Shown in pieces: positions 17,716 through 26,693 of a stretch of 64,000 nucleotides of DNA. Location of the stretch: positions 1,736,001 through 1,800,000 of the forward strand of contig NZ_JAATNG010000001.1 in NCBI RefSeq assembly GCF_013184805.1, read 5' to 3'. Position 1 is the stretch's first letter. Every line of letters begins with the position of its first letter. The stretch is from Pseudoruegeria sp. HB172150 (GTDB lineage: Bacteria > Pseudomonadota > Alphaproteobacteria > Rhodobacterales > Rhodobacteraceae). A model generated the notes under the pieces. It ran no database searches and was not told where the DNA came from. It saw only the letters and a program-made list of their open reading frames with translations. The position numbers were made by a program, and so were the translations under genes.

Positions 17716-19617
17716 TCATGAAGTTCCCGCCGGAGCCTTTCCTTCACGCGGGCGGGTTATGCGATCCGCAAGATCTATTCCACCCAGGAAAAGCGCGCCG
17801 TAGCCGGGGGCGGCGATGTAGAGTGTTTCCCAGTGCGGGGCAAAGCTGGATTTGAAACGGCGCAGCCCTTCCGCGCCGGTGCTGCGCCGGATCAGAGCGC
17901 CGAGCGGGCGCGGCAAGGGCCAGTCACGCGGGACGGCGGCCAGCGAAAGACGCGCGACACCCGCTGTCTTTGCGGCCTGGATCGCGGTGACGATCAGCAG
18001 GTGCATCGTGCCCTGTGGCGCCGTCGGGCCATGACAGACAAGATCGAGCGTGCGCTCGGTATGTCCTTCGTGGAAGGTAACGAAGCCGACGAGTTGGCCG
18101 TCCTTGTAGGCGAGAAAGGCGATCTGGCCGGAAACATAGAAGCCACAGAACCGGCCCATCGAGAAGCCACGGGCTCCGCCGCGCTCCGCCGCCCAATCTT
18201 CGACAAGTGCACGCATTTCGGATATCGGCAGTGTTTCGTTCCTTGCTTCGCGGATTTCCAGCCCGGCTTTCTCGGCCTTCCGGAGCTGCCGGCGGAGCTG
18301 ACGGTACGCAGGCTGCAAGATGTCGAAGCTGTCCGGGATCAGCCATGCCTCCTGCGCAACAGGCAACACGCGCCAGCCGGAACGGCGGGCGGCGGCGGCG
18401 GTGCGTGCGCCGCATTTGTAAAGGATCGGGACACGAAGGCGATCGCGTGCGGCCTGTGCCAATGTATCGAGCGTGTGCAACGTGTTTTCGCCGCGTCGAA
18501 GCGGGTCGGACAGCATGATCAGGCTCTGCCCGGTCTCGGCGACGAGGGACAATGGACGGGAGCGGGCGTCGCAAAGCAGTTCGAAGGTGCCCTGCCGCAT
18601 CAGCCCAGCTTCGGCACGGTCGGCAATGTAGCTGAACGCCTGGGACTTCAGCGGCGGAACATCGGTGGCGATCGCCGGGGCCAGCGTGGCTTTCGGCGCC
18701 GCGTCATGCCGGACGTGCGGGCCGACGGCGAGGATCGCCAGTGCGGCAACCCCGGGCAGAGCGAAGTACACCAGACGGAAGCCTATGATCGCGGCGAGCA
18801 GCTCGGCCTCGGGCAGGGCGGGCAGGCAGGTGAGGCAGAGAAACTCGAACGGGCCGACGCCGCTCGGAGTGGCGCCGACGAGGCCCGCGCCGAGTGCGAG
18901 CAGGAAGACGGCGTAGAACAGTATTGGCGGCGGTAGCGCGTGCTGCGGCAGCAGGACATAAAGCGCGAGCGCCGCAAAGCCGGTGTCGACAGCCACGAGA
19001 AACAGCAGTCGAAATTGCGCGCGCAGGGAGGGCAGAGACAGGTGGAGCAGACGCGAAGGACGCCAGAGTGTCAGAAGGCTGAGCCCGACCATGACAAGCA
19101 GACCCACAGCTGCCAGCGCTCGGAGCGACGGCGACAGCAGGCTTGAAAACGCGAGACCGGTAACGATCAGAAAGGCGAGGCAGGCCATGAAGGACAGTGA
19201 GACCGCGGCGGTGAGCCGCATGGCACGCCAGAGCGACATTTCGGGGAACATGCGCCAGCGTGCCAATGATCCGGTCAGCAGACCGAATCCGACAAGCTGG
19301 GCCGTCGCGGTTGCGCCGATTCCGGCAGTGCGGGCATAGCCGGCGGCGACGTTGGTCGCTGAGAGACGGTGGATGACCGCCTCGTACCGGCCGAATGCCC
19401 AGAAGCTGCAATAAGTGGCCAGGACCGCCGCAAGCCATTGCACCGGCCGGATCTCTCCTGCGGCGTCGAAGACAGAGGCGATGTCCAGCTCAGCAGATTG
19501 CCGGGCGAGCACCATCGCCACGGCGGTCATAAGCAACAAAGGCCAAGCCTGGCGCAGCAAGAGCGCCCGAAGGCAATTGCCCGTATCCGCCGCCGAGGCG
19601 GATCTGCGGTGTTTCAT
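17716..19617 (-). CDS. MprF-like membrane protein with DUF2156 (phosphatidylglycerol lysyltransferase-type) domain
   Basis: A 633-aa two-part protein. Residues about 20-310 hold multiple membrane helices of the flippase-like UPF0104/LPG-synthase type (ending VGATPSGVGPFEFLCL and FRLVYFALPG). Residues about 340-630 form a DUF2156 GNAT-like cytoplasmic domain (QLRRQLRKAEKAGLEI, FKSSFAPHWETLYIAA). Family members move aminoacyl groups from aminoacyl-tRNA to phosphatidylglycerol and flip the product, giving resistance to cationic peptides. It is shorter than Firmicutes MprF (about 840 aa). The ATG at 19617 has a GGGGAAAT site. Amino acid specificity is unknown. Confidence 0.85.
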   Translation of the reverse strand: MKHRRSASAADTGNCLRALLLRQAWPLLLMTAVAMVLARQSAELDIASVFDAAGEIRPVQWLAAVLATYCSFWAFGRYEAVIHRLSATNVAAGYARTAGIGATATAQLVGFGLLTGSLARWRMFPEMSLWRAMRLTAAVSLSFMACLAFLIVTGLAFSSLLSPSLRALAAVGLLVMVGLSLLTLWRPSRLLHLSLPSLRAQFRLLFLVAVDTGFAALALYVLLPQHALPPPILFYAVFLLALGAGLVGATPSGVGPFEFLCLTCLPALPEAELLAAIIGFRLVYFALPGVAALAILAVGPHVRHDAAPKATLAPAIATDVPPLKSQAFSYIADRAEAGLMRQGTFELLCDARSRPLSLVAETGQSLIMLSDPLRRGENTLHTLDTLAQAARDRLRVPILYKCGARTAAAARRSGWRVLPVAQEAWLIPDSFDILQPAYRQLRRQLRKAEKAGLEIREARNETLPISEMRALVEDWAAERGGARGFSMGRFCGFYVSGQIAFLAYKDGQLVGFVTFHEGHTERTLDLVCHGPTAPQGTMHLLIVTAIQAAKTAGVARLSLAAVPRDWPLPRPLGALIRRSTGAEGLRRFKSSFAPHWETLYIAAPGYGALFLGGIDLADRITRPREGKAPAGTS

Positions 19618-19748
19618 GGATTTCCCCTCCGATCCGCGCCCCCGGCATCGGAATAGTGGCGGAACACCCACGAAACAATTAAGCGCGGAGGGATTCTCCG
19701 CGCTTGGTTAATGGCTTACGACCGGAAGTTGACCGGGCGGGACTGCGG

Positions 19749-20069
19749 TCAGTCCTTATGCTCTTCCATCAGCTGGACCTTGGCGAGGCTCAGGTACTCG
19801 GCCATCTTGGCGCGGATCGTTGCCTCGCCGGCCTTGTCACCCAGATCGCCGGACAGCTTGCGGAATACGTCTTCGTCGCCGGCTTCTTCGAAATCAGCAC
19901 GGATCACGGATTTGGCGTATTCGTCGGCCTCATCACCGGTCTTGCCCAAGAGTTCCGCGGCCCACAGGCCGACGAGCTTGTTGCGCCGCGCCTCGACCCG
20001 GAACTGCATCTCCGCATCATGGGCGAATTTGTTCTCGAAAGCACTTTCGCGTTCGTCAAACGTGGTCAT
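19749..20069 (-). CDS. DUF1476 protein, F1-ATPase zeta-subunit type inhibitor
   Basis: A 106-aa soluble protein of the DUF1476 family. In Paracoccus denitrificans the member of this family is the zeta subunit, which blocks ATP hydrolysis by F1FO ATP synthase through its N-terminal segment. The N-terminus MTTFDERESAFENKFAHD is the conserved inhibitory-type region, followed by a four-helix bundle (VEARRNKLVGLWAAELLG). The ATG at 20069 is chosen for that family start. It is divergent from purC with 158 bp between. Whether this copy inhibits as strongly as in Paracoccus cannot be told. Confidence 0.9.
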   Translation of the reverse strand: MTTFDERESAFENKFAHDAEMQFRVEARRNKLVGLWAAELLGKTGDEADEYAKSVIRADFEEAGDEDVFRKLSGDLGDKAGEATIRAKMAEYLSLAKVQLMEEHKD

Positions 20070-20227
20070 CGGCTTCCCCAAGTAAAGTTTTGTAAGGGAC
20101 CGTATGCCTGCCGCCGATGCATATCGCAAGAGGCAGCCTGCCTTGCGAGTTCGCGCGGCTTGCCCTATAGGGCGGCAAAAGGACCGGGCTGTCGCCCTGG
20201 GCCGCCCATCGGAGATTCAATCACCCC

Positions 20228-20989
20228 ATGGCAAGGCGCAAGAAGCTTTACGAAGGCAAGGCGAAGATCCTGTACGAGGGCCCGGAACCCGGCACCCTGG
20301 TTCAGTACTTCAAGGACGATGCAACCGCGTTCAACTCCCAGAAAAAGGACGTGATCGACGGCAAGGGCGTTCTGAACAACCGCCTGTCCGAGTATTTCAT
20401 GACCGGGCTGAACAACATCGGCGTGCCCACGCATTTCATCAAGCGGATCAACATGCGCGAGCAGCTGATCCGATCGGTGGAGATCATTCCGCTGGAAGTG
20501 GTGGTGCGCAACGTTGCGGCCGGGTCGCTGACGCAGCGGCTGGGTATTGCCGAGGGCACACAGCTGCCGCGCCCGATCATAGAGTTCTACTACAAGGACG
20601 ATGCGCTCGGCGATCCGCTGGTCACCGAGGAGCATATCATCGCTTTCGGCTGGGCCGTGCAGCAGGACCTCGACGACATGATCGCGCTGGCGCTGCGGGT
20701 GAACGACTTCATGTCCGGCGTGATGCTGGCGGTCGGGATCAAGCTGGTCGATTTCAAGATCGAGATCGGTCGGATCTGGGAAAACGACTTCCAGCGCCTG
20801 ATCGTGGCCGACGAAATCTCTCCCGACAGCTGTCGGCTGTGGGACATGGAAAGCGGCCAGAAGCTGGACAAGGACGTGTTCCGCCGCGATCTGGGCAATG
20901 TCGCGGACGCCTATACCGAGGTTGCGCGGCGGCTTGGCGTGCTGCCGACCAACGTGACCCATACGACGAAACCGCACCTGATCAACTGA
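20228..20989 (+). CDS. purC: Phosphoribosylaminoimidazole-succinocarboxamide (SAICAR) synthase
   Basis: Joins CAIR and aspartate using ATP in purine synthesis. 253 aa, standard length, with [13 protein letters not shown] (nucleotide loop), [16 protein letters not shown], and SPDSCRLWD near the C-terminus. First gene of the purC-purS-adh-purQ run on the plus strand, diverging from the zeta-inhibitor gene. Confidence 0.97.
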   Translation: MARRKKLYEGKAKILYEGPEPGTLVQYFKDDATAFNSQKKDVIDGKGVLNNRLSEYFMTGLNNIGVPTHFIKRINMREQLIRSVEIIPLEVVVRNVAAGSLTQRLGIAEGTQLPRPIIEFYYKDDALGDPLVTEEHIIAFGWAVQQDLDDMIALALRVNDFMSGVMLAVGIKLVDFKIEIGRIWENDFQRLIVADEISPDSCRLWDMESGQKLDKDVFRRDLGNVADAYTEVARRLGVLPTNVTHTTKPHLIN

Positions 20990-21035
20990 CAGGGCCCGCC
21001 GTGGCCCTGCAGGTGCGAAATCTGAACGAAAAGAA

Positions 21036-21055
21036 GCGGGGGTTCGCGCCCCCGC
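21036..21055 (+). other. Hairpin between purC and purS
   Basis: GCGGGGG/CCCCCGC 7-bp stem with a 6-nt loop in the 81-bp purC-purS gap, ending about 15 nt before purS. There is no U-tract, so it looks like a processing or stability element, or it may occlude the purS translation start. Confidence 0.5.
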
Positions 21056-21070
21056 GGCAGGGGTGAGAGC

Positions 21071-21310
21071 ATGAAGGCACGGGTTCAGGTGATGCTGAAG
21101 AACGGGGTTCTGGATCCGCAGGGCGAGGCGGTACGCCACGCGCTCGGTTCCCTCGGCTTCGACGGTGTCGAGGGGGTGCGTCAGGGCAAGCTGATCGAGC
21201 TGGACCTGGCCGAGACCGATGCCGACAAGGCGCGCGATACCGTGACGAAGATGTGCGAGAAGCTGCTCGCGAACACCGTCATCGAAAGCTACCAGATCGA
21301 GATCGGGTAA
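21071..21310 (+). CDS. purS: Phosphoribosylformylglycinamidine synthase subunit PurS
   Basis: Small 79-aa subunit that bridges PurL and PurQ in the three-part FGAM synthase. Diagnostic features are the N-terminal KARVQVMLKNGVLDPQGEAV, the middle GFDGVEGVRQGKLIELDL and the end NTVIESYQIEIG. Normally followed directly by purQ; here a dehydrogenase gene intervenes. Confidence 0.96.
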   Translation: MKARVQVMLKNGVLDPQGEAVRHALGSLGFDGVEGVRQGKLIELDLAETDADKARDTVTKMCEKLLANTVIESYQIEIG

Positions 21311-21320
21311 AGGGCAGGGC

Positions 21321-22364
21321 ATGCGGGCGGCCTTTCTTACGGAGTACCGAAAGCCGCTGGAGATCGCGGACGCCCCGGACCCTGACTGCCCCGAGGATGG
21401 CGTGGTGCTGGATGTGCTGGCCTGCGGCGTCTGCCGGTCGGACTGGCACGCGTGGACCGGGACCGATCCCGACATCGTGCTGCCGCATATCCCCGGACAT
21501 GAGTATTGCGGAGTTGTGGTTGAAACCGGCGCGGGCGTGACGCGCTGGACTGTCGGCGACCGTGTCATCGCGCCGTTCATCCTGGCCTGCGGGAGCTGCC
21601 CGGATTGCCAGTCCGGGCACCAGACCATCTGTGCGAAACAGGTCGTTCCGGGGTTCACGGTGGCGGGCGCGTTTGCCGAGCGGATCGCGGTACGCCATGC
21701 GGATGTGAACCTGACCCGGCTGCCCGAGACGATGGACCCGGCGCTGGCGGCAGCGCTGGGGTGCCGCGTGACGACGGCGTGGCATGCGCTGACCGGGCGC
21801 GCCGCCCTGAAGGCGGGCGAGTGGCTGGCAGTCTGGGGCACCGGCGGCGTGGGGTTGTCGGCGATGCTGCTGGGGCGGGCGCTGGGTGCGCGGGTGGCGG
21901 TGGTCGACGTGGTCGGCGAGAAGCTGGATTACGCGCAGGATCTTGGCGCGGATGCCGCGATCGACGCGAGCCGGGGCGATCCGGTGGCGCATCTGCGGGA
22001 GGTGACGGGCGGCGGCGCGCATGTCGCCGTCGAGGCGCTAGGAATCACGGAAACGTCGCGCAACGCATTGCTGTCGCTCAGGAAACTCGGGCGGATGGTG
22101 CAGGTCGGTATGCCCGCGGGCGAGCATGTAACGATGCCTTTGCCGATGGACGCGGTCTATTCGGGGCAGCTGGCGCTTTATGGTACGCGCGGCATGCCCG
22201 CGCACCGTTATCCCAGCCTGATGTCGCTGATCGATGGCGGGCATGTGGACCTGACCCCGTTGATCGCGCGCCGCGTCAAACTGAGCGACGCCAGCGCCGA
22301 ACTTGCCGCCTTCGACCGCCCGGCGCCGCCGGGTGTCGCCGTCATCACCGACTTCGCCGGATAA
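21321..22364 (+). CDS. Zinc-dependent alcohol dehydrogenase, MDR family
   Basis: Medium-chain dehydrogenase, 347 aa. Catalytic zinc ligands are seen in CGVCRSDWH and GHEYCG; the structural zinc lobe has four cysteines in CGSCPDCQSGHQTIC; the NAD(P) loop is GTGGVGLS. Substrate is unknown. The gene starts 10 bp after purS and ends 12 bp before purQ with a GGAGA site before purQ, so it is embedded in the purine operon although it has no known purine role. Confidence 0.93.
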   Translation: MRAAFLTEYRKPLEIADAPDPDCPEDGVVLDVLACGVCRSDWHAWTGTDPDIVLPHIPGHEYCGVVVETGAGVTRWTVGDRVIAPFILACGSCPDCQSGHQTICAKQVVPGFTVAGAFAERIAVRHADVNLTRLPETMDPALAAALGCRVTTAWHALTGRAALKAGEWLAVWGTGGVGLSAMLLGRALGARVAVVDVVGEKLDYAQDLGADAAIDASRGDPVAHLREVTGGGAHVAVEALGITETSRNALLSLRKLGRMVQVGMPAGEHVTMPLPMDAVYSGQLALYGTRGMPAHRYPSLMSLIDGGHVDLTPLIARRVKLSDASAELAAFDRPAPPGVAVITDFAG

Positions 22365-22376
22365 AGGAGAGATCCC

Positions 22377-23045
22377 ATGAAAGCCGCCGTCATCGTCTAC
22401 CCGGGTTCCAACTGCGACAGGGACCTTGCCGTCGCCTTCGAGCGTGCAGGCGCCGAGGTGCAGATGGTCTGGCACAAGGAGACGGATCTGCCGGCGGGGC
22501 TCGACATCGTCGGGGTGCCGGGCGGGTTTTCCTATGGGGATTACCTGCGCTGCGGGGCCATCGCCGCGCAGTCGCCGATCTCGAAGGCGTTGATCGACTT
22601 TGTCCATGCGGGTGGCCATGCCATCGGGATCTGCAACGGCTTTCAGGTGCTGACGGAGACGGGGCTTCTGCCCGGCGCACTGATGCGTAACGCAGGATTG
22701 AAGTTCATCTGCAAGAGCGTCGGGCTGCGGGTGGCGACGGCGGACAGCGTGTTCACACGGGGGCTGTCGGAGGGCGACGTGATCCACCTGCCGGTGGCAC
22801 ATCATGACGGCAACTACATCGTGGCACCGGATGAGCTGAAAACCCTTCAGGATCAGGATCGTATCGCCTTTACCTACACCGACAACCCGAACGGGTCGGT
22901 GGCGGATATCGCCGGTGTTCTGTCCGAGAACCGGCGTGTGCTGGGGCTGATGCCGCACCCGGAACGGGCGGTCGACGACAGTCACGGCGGCAGCGACGGG
23001 ACGGCGATCTTCCGCGCAATTGCGGGCCTGACGGAGCCTGCCTGA
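22377..23045 (+). CDS. purQ: Phosphoribosylformylglycinamidine synthase subunit PurQ
   Basis: Glutaminase subunit of FGAM synthase, supplying ammonia to PurL. The 222-aa class I amidotransferase has the nucleophile cysteine in AIGICNGFQVL and the histidine/glutamate pair in MPHPERAVDD. PurL itself is not in the window. An AAGGAGA site precedes the ATG. Confidence 0.97.
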   Translation: MKAAVIVYPGSNCDRDLAVAFERAGAEVQMVWHKETDLPAGLDIVGVPGGFSYGDYLRCGAIAAQSPISKALIDFVHAGGHAIGICNGFQVLTETGLLPGALMRNAGLKFICKSVGLRVATADSVFTRGLSEGDVIHLPVAHHDGNYIVAPDELKTLQDQDRIAFTYTDNPNGSVADIAGVLSENRRVLGLMPHPERAVDDSHGGSDGTAIFRAIAGLTEPA

Positions 23046-23090
23046 CCGCCTTGGCTTGAGCGCGGCGACGCCGCGCTCTAGATTGTTGCG

Positions 23091-24851
23091 ATGAGTGAGA
23101 CCACCGATCCGCGCAAGGAACCGGTCCGCAGTGCGCTTTCGTGGCGTGCGCGGATGTCTCTGCTCGTCTTCATTGTCGCGGCGGTCGCGGTGGTCTGGGT
23201 GACCAACCAACTGCTGACTGAACGCTACACCGTTTCCACCAAGAACCGTGCCGAAGTTCGCCAGACGCTGTATGCAGGGAACCTGCTGAGCGAACTGCAG
23301 CGGAACTCCGTCGTGCCGCTCTTGCTGGCGCGCGACCCGGTGCTGATCGGGGCGCTGAACTCCGCCGACTTCAGCCAGACATCGCAGCGCCTGATCGGCG
23401 TGAAGGACGAAATCGGTGCGGCATCGCTGATCCTTTTAGATGCCAGCGGCCGGACGGTGGCTGCGTCGGACCGGGCCCTGATTGGCTCCTCGCACCGGAC
23501 GGAGCCGTATTTCATCTCTGCTTTGCGATCCAACGAGACCGTGTTCAACGCCTACCGGACCGATAACGGGGCGATGCGGTTCGTCTATTCCCGCCGGATC
23601 GAGGCGGCCGGCGAACTGATCGGCGTGATCGTGGTCGAGGTCGACCTGCGGAAGTTCGAGCAGCAGTGGTCGACGATCTCGGATGCCGTCGTCGTTCTGG
23701 ACAGCGAAGGACAGATCATCCTGTCGACCGAGCCGAGGTGGCGCGGGCTGACGGAAGACGAGGCGCTGAAGCTGCGGTCCGCGCCGTCGGCCATCGAACG
23801 GGCGATCCGCGCGACCGCGGACTGGGCCGCGCTGCCGACGGAGGCGTTCTACCGCGGCTCGGCGCTAATGCGGCTGGAGAACCGGATTCCGTTCCGCGGC
23901 TGGCGGATGGTCACATACACGACCTATTCCAGCGTGCGCGAACGGGTGAACGGCGTGCTTGCGCTGGAGATCATGTTCTTCGCGATCCTGCTGGCGGGCG
24001 GTTTCTATCTGACCAGCCGCCGGGCGCTGGCGCGGTCGATCTTTTTCCAGCGCGAGTCGGCAGAGCTTCGCCAGCTGAACGATACGTTGCAGCGGGAAAT
24101 CGCCGAACGGGAACGGGTGGAAAAGAACCTCGAGGTGGCCGAACAGACCATCGCCCAAAGCTCGAAACTTGCCGCCCTCGGCGAGATGTCGGCCAGCGTC
24201 AGCCACGAACTGAACCAGCCTCTGGCGGCGATGAAGACCTACCTCGCCGGTGCCAAGCTGCTGCTGCAGCGGCGTCGGCCGGAAGAGGCGCTGACCAGCT
24301 TCCAGCGGGTGGACGATCTGATCGAGCGCATGGGCGCGATCACGCGGCAGCTGAAGAGCTTTGCCCGAAAGGGTGGCGATGCCCTGGAGCCGCTGGATGC
24401 AAGGGATTGTATTTCTTCGGCTTTGTCGATGATGGAGCCGCAGCTGAAAGAGCGGAAGGTGAAGATCACCCGCTCGCTGCCTGCCGAACCCGTCATGATC
24501 ATGGCAGATCGCATCCGGCTGGAGCAGGTTCTGATCAATCTGCTGCGCAACGCCGTGGACGCGACCAAGGAGGTCGAAGAGCCGGCAATCGAGATTCTCT
24601 TGACCGTCGGGCAGACCGCTGCCCTGATAGTCAGGGACAACGGCCCGGGGATCGAAGATCTCGAATCGCTCTTCGAGCCGTTCTATACGACGAAAGCGCC
24701 AGGCGATGGGGTGGGCCTTGGCCTTGCGATTTCCTCGGGCATCGTGAAGGACCTCGGCGGCAGGCTATATGCCCGGAACGGGCGTGCCGGCGGGGCCGTG
24801 TTCGAGGTTCGCCTGCCCCTGATAGACACGGATATCAAAGCTGCCGAGTGA
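23091..24851 (+). CDS. Sensor histidine kinase, DctB-like
   Basis: Membrane kinase of the C4-dicarboxylate sensor type, 586 aa. Two membrane helices (about 22-42 and 288-308) flank a double-PDC/Cache periplasmic sensor. A coiled coil (about 320-355) leads to the HisKA domain with H372 in SHELNQPLAA, then an ATPase domain with N487 (INLLRNAVDA), DNGPGI and GDGVGLGLAIS. It is followed after 15 bp by its response regulator. C4-dicarboxylates are the family ligand; no dctP/Q/M transporter is present here, so the signal is inferred. Confidence 0.9.
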   Translation: MSETTDPRKEPVRSALSWRARMSLLVFIVAAVAVVWVTNQLLTERYTVSTKNRAEVRQTLYAGNLLSELQRNSVVPLLLARDPVLIGALNSADFSQTSQRLIGVKDEIGAASLILLDASGRTVAASDRALIGSSHRTEPYFISALRSNETVFNAYRTDNGAMRFVYSRRIEAAGELIGVIVVEVDLRKFEQQWSTISDAVVVLDSEGQIILSTEPRWRGLTEDEALKLRSAPSAIERAIRATADWAALPTEAFYRGSALMRLENRIPFRGWRMVTYTTYSSVRERVNGVLALEIMFFAILLAGGFYLTSRRALARSIFFQRESAELRQLNDTLQREIAERERVEKNLEVAEQTIAQSSKLAALGEMSASVSHELNQPLAAMKTYLAGAKLLLQRRRPEEALTSFQRVDDLIERMGAITRQLKSFARKGGDALEPLDARDCISSALSMMEPQLKERKVKITRSLPAEPVMIMADRIRLEQVLINLLRNAVDATKEVEEPAIEILLTVGQTAALIVRDNGPGIEDLESLFEPFYTTKAPGDGVGLGLAISSGIVKDLGGRLYARNGRAGGAVFEVRLPLIDTDIKAAE

Positions 24852-24866
24852 GGTAGAAAGAGACTA

Positions 24867-26198
24867 ATGACGCAGGCAATGAAAATCGCCATCATCGATG
24901 ACGAACAGGATATGCGGCAATCGATCAGCCAGTGGCTGGCCCTGTCCGGGTTCGACACCGAAACCTTCGCCAGTGCCGAAGACGCGCTGAAGACCCTGGG
25001 AACCGATTATCCCGGCGCGGTCGTCAGCGACATCAAGATGCCCGGCATGGACGGGATGCAGTTCCTGAAGAAGCTGATGAGCGTGGATTCGGCGCTGCCC
25101 GTGATCATGATCACCGGCCACGGTGACGTGCCGATGGCGGTCGAGGCGATGCGCGTGGGCGCGTTCGACTTTCTGGAAAAGCCGTTCAACCCGGACCGGA
25201 TGACGGAGCTTGCGAAGAAGGCGACGCAGCGCCGGCGTCTGACGCTGGACAGCCGCGCGCTGCGCAAGGAGTTGTCGGACGGCTCGACGCTGATGAAGAA
25301 GCTGATCGGCGCGTCGCCGGTCATGGAGCGTCTGCGCGAGGACATCCTCGATCTGGGGCAGGCCGAAGGGCATGTGCTGATCGACGGCGAAACCGGGACC
25401 GGCAAGACGCTGGTGGCGCATGCGCTGCACGCGGTTGGCGCCAAGGCCGGGAAGAAATTCGTTCTGCTTTCCTGCGCCGGACAGGACAGCGATGCGCTCG
25501 CAGCGCGTCTTTTCGGGCCGATCGAGGAAGGCGGCGGATTGCCGGCGCTGGAAGAGGCGCGGAACGGCACGCTGGTGCTGGAAGATATCGAGTCGCTGCC
25601 GCAGGACCTTCAGGCCCGGCTGCTGAGCTGGATGAACGAGCAGGGGACGCCGGCCGAGACCCGGATCGTCGCGATCTCGAACCTTCAGGAGCAGGGCAAG
25701 ACCTGCGAGGACGTGCTGCGGCCGGACCTGTATTTCCGCCTCGCCGCGATGAAGATCACTCTGCCGCCGCTTCGCCAGCGGGGCGAGGACATCCTGATGC
25801 TGTTCACCCATTTCTCCGAACAGTTCGCCGAGGAATACGGCTGCGATGCGCCGAAGGTGTCGGCGCAGGAAGCCGCACAGCTGCTGCAGGCGCCCTGGCC
25901 CGGCAACATCCGCCAGCTGATCAACGTGGCTGAGCGCGCAGTGCTGCAGAACCGCCGCGGCACCGGCACCATCGCGTCGCTGCTGATGGCGGAGAGCGAC
26001 GAGACGCAGCCGGTCATGACCACCGAGGGCAAGCCGCTGAAGGAATACGTCGAGGCGTTCGAGCGGATGCTGATCGACAACACGATGCGGCGCCACAAGG
26101 GCTCTATCGTCGCGGTCATGGATGAACTGTGCCTGCCACGCCGGACGCTGAACGAGAAGATGGCCAAGTATGGGCTGCAGCGGTCGGATTATCTTTAG
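24867..26198 (+). CDS. DctD-like AAA+ response regulator lacking GAFTGA
   Basis: NtrC-class regulator, 443 aa, partner of the upstream kinase. The receiver domain has acidic residues D11/D12, phospho-acceptor D55 (VVSDIKMPG) and K105. The AAA+ domain has Walker A GETGTGKT (174-181) and a Walker B-like LVLEDIE, but the stretch near 215-230 reads FGPIEEGGGLPALEE where sigma54 activators have the GAFTGA loop. A Fis-type helix-turn-helix lies at the end (LPRRTLNEKMAKYGL). Without GAFTGA it is unlikely to activate sigma54 RNA polymerase; Rhodobacter capsulatus NtrC is a known GAFTGA-less activator of sigma70 promoters. Confidence 0.92.
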   Translation: MTQAMKIAIIDDEQDMRQSISQWLALSGFDTETFASAEDALKTLGTDYPGAVVSDIKMPGMDGMQFLKKLMSVDSALPVIMITGHGDVPMAVEAMRVGAFDFLEKPFNPDRMTELAKKATQRRRLTLDSRALRKELSDGSTLMKKLIGASPVMERLREDILDLGQAEGHVLIDGETGTGKTLVAHALHAVGAKAGKKFVLLSCAGQDSDALAARLFGPIEEGGGLPALEEARNGTLVLEDIESLPQDLQARLLSWMNEQGTPAETRIVAISNLQEQGKTCEDVLRPDLYFRLAAMKITLPPLRQRGEDILMLFTHFSEQFAEEYGCDAPKVSAQEAAQLLQAPWPGNIRQLINVAERAVLQNRRGTGTIASLLMAESDETQPVMTTEGKPLKEYVEAFERMLIDNTMRRHKGSIVAVMDELCLPRRTLNEKMAKYGLQRSDYL

Positions 26199-26254
26199 CG
26201 AGAGCGTGCACCTGACCATGTGGTCTGCGGAACAGTCCCTTGCGAGGGGCTGCC

Positions 26255-26614
26255 ATGCGCGGTGATGTCTCCGGCATCATCGCGTCGCTACTTGGGCCCA
26301 TCCTCGTGGTGCTGTCGGCGAGCGAGGCGCTGAATCTCGGGATCTGGACCGAAGCGGACCCGACGCTGGTGTATCTGAACGGGCTGATCCTGTTTGCCGT
26401 CGGTCTCGGGGTGGTGCGGTTTCACAATATCTGGCAGTTGAACTGGCGGGGGCTTGTGACCCTGGCAGGATGGCTTCTTCTTGCCGCCGGTGCATATCGG
26501 ATGTTCTTCCCGACAGCGCCGCAGATGAGCGAGGGTCCCGTGACCTATGCCCTCATCGCTTTCAACTTTCTGGTTGGTGCAATCCTGAGCTATCAAGCGT
26601 ATCGGCGAAGCTGA
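26255..26614 (+). CDS. Four-helix membrane protein of unknown function
   Basis: A 119-aa hydrophobic protein with about four membrane helices (near 8-27, 40-58, 66-84 and 95-113). No enzymatic motif is seen. The ATG at 26255 has an AGGGG site 7-8 nt upstream; a TTG at 26240 is less likely. It stands alone between the regulator gene and the GNAT gene. Confidence 0.75.
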   Translation: MRGDVSGIIASLLGPILVVLSASEALNLGIWTEADPTLVYLNGLILFAVGLGVVRFHNIWQLNWRGLVTLAGWLLLAAGAYRMFFPTAPQMSEGPVTYALIAFNFLVGAILSYQAYRRS

Positions 26615-26693
26615 CATGCGAATTTTCGCCAGCACGATATGTTCGCCGCGGGTCGGCGGATTGATTGCGTACGGCTACCGGAGGTGATGAGGC

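Noticed and set aside
20165-21841. 558-codon minus-strand frame across purC and purS
   Set aside because: Overlaps two certain purine genes and part of the dehydrogenase; a high-G+C shadow.
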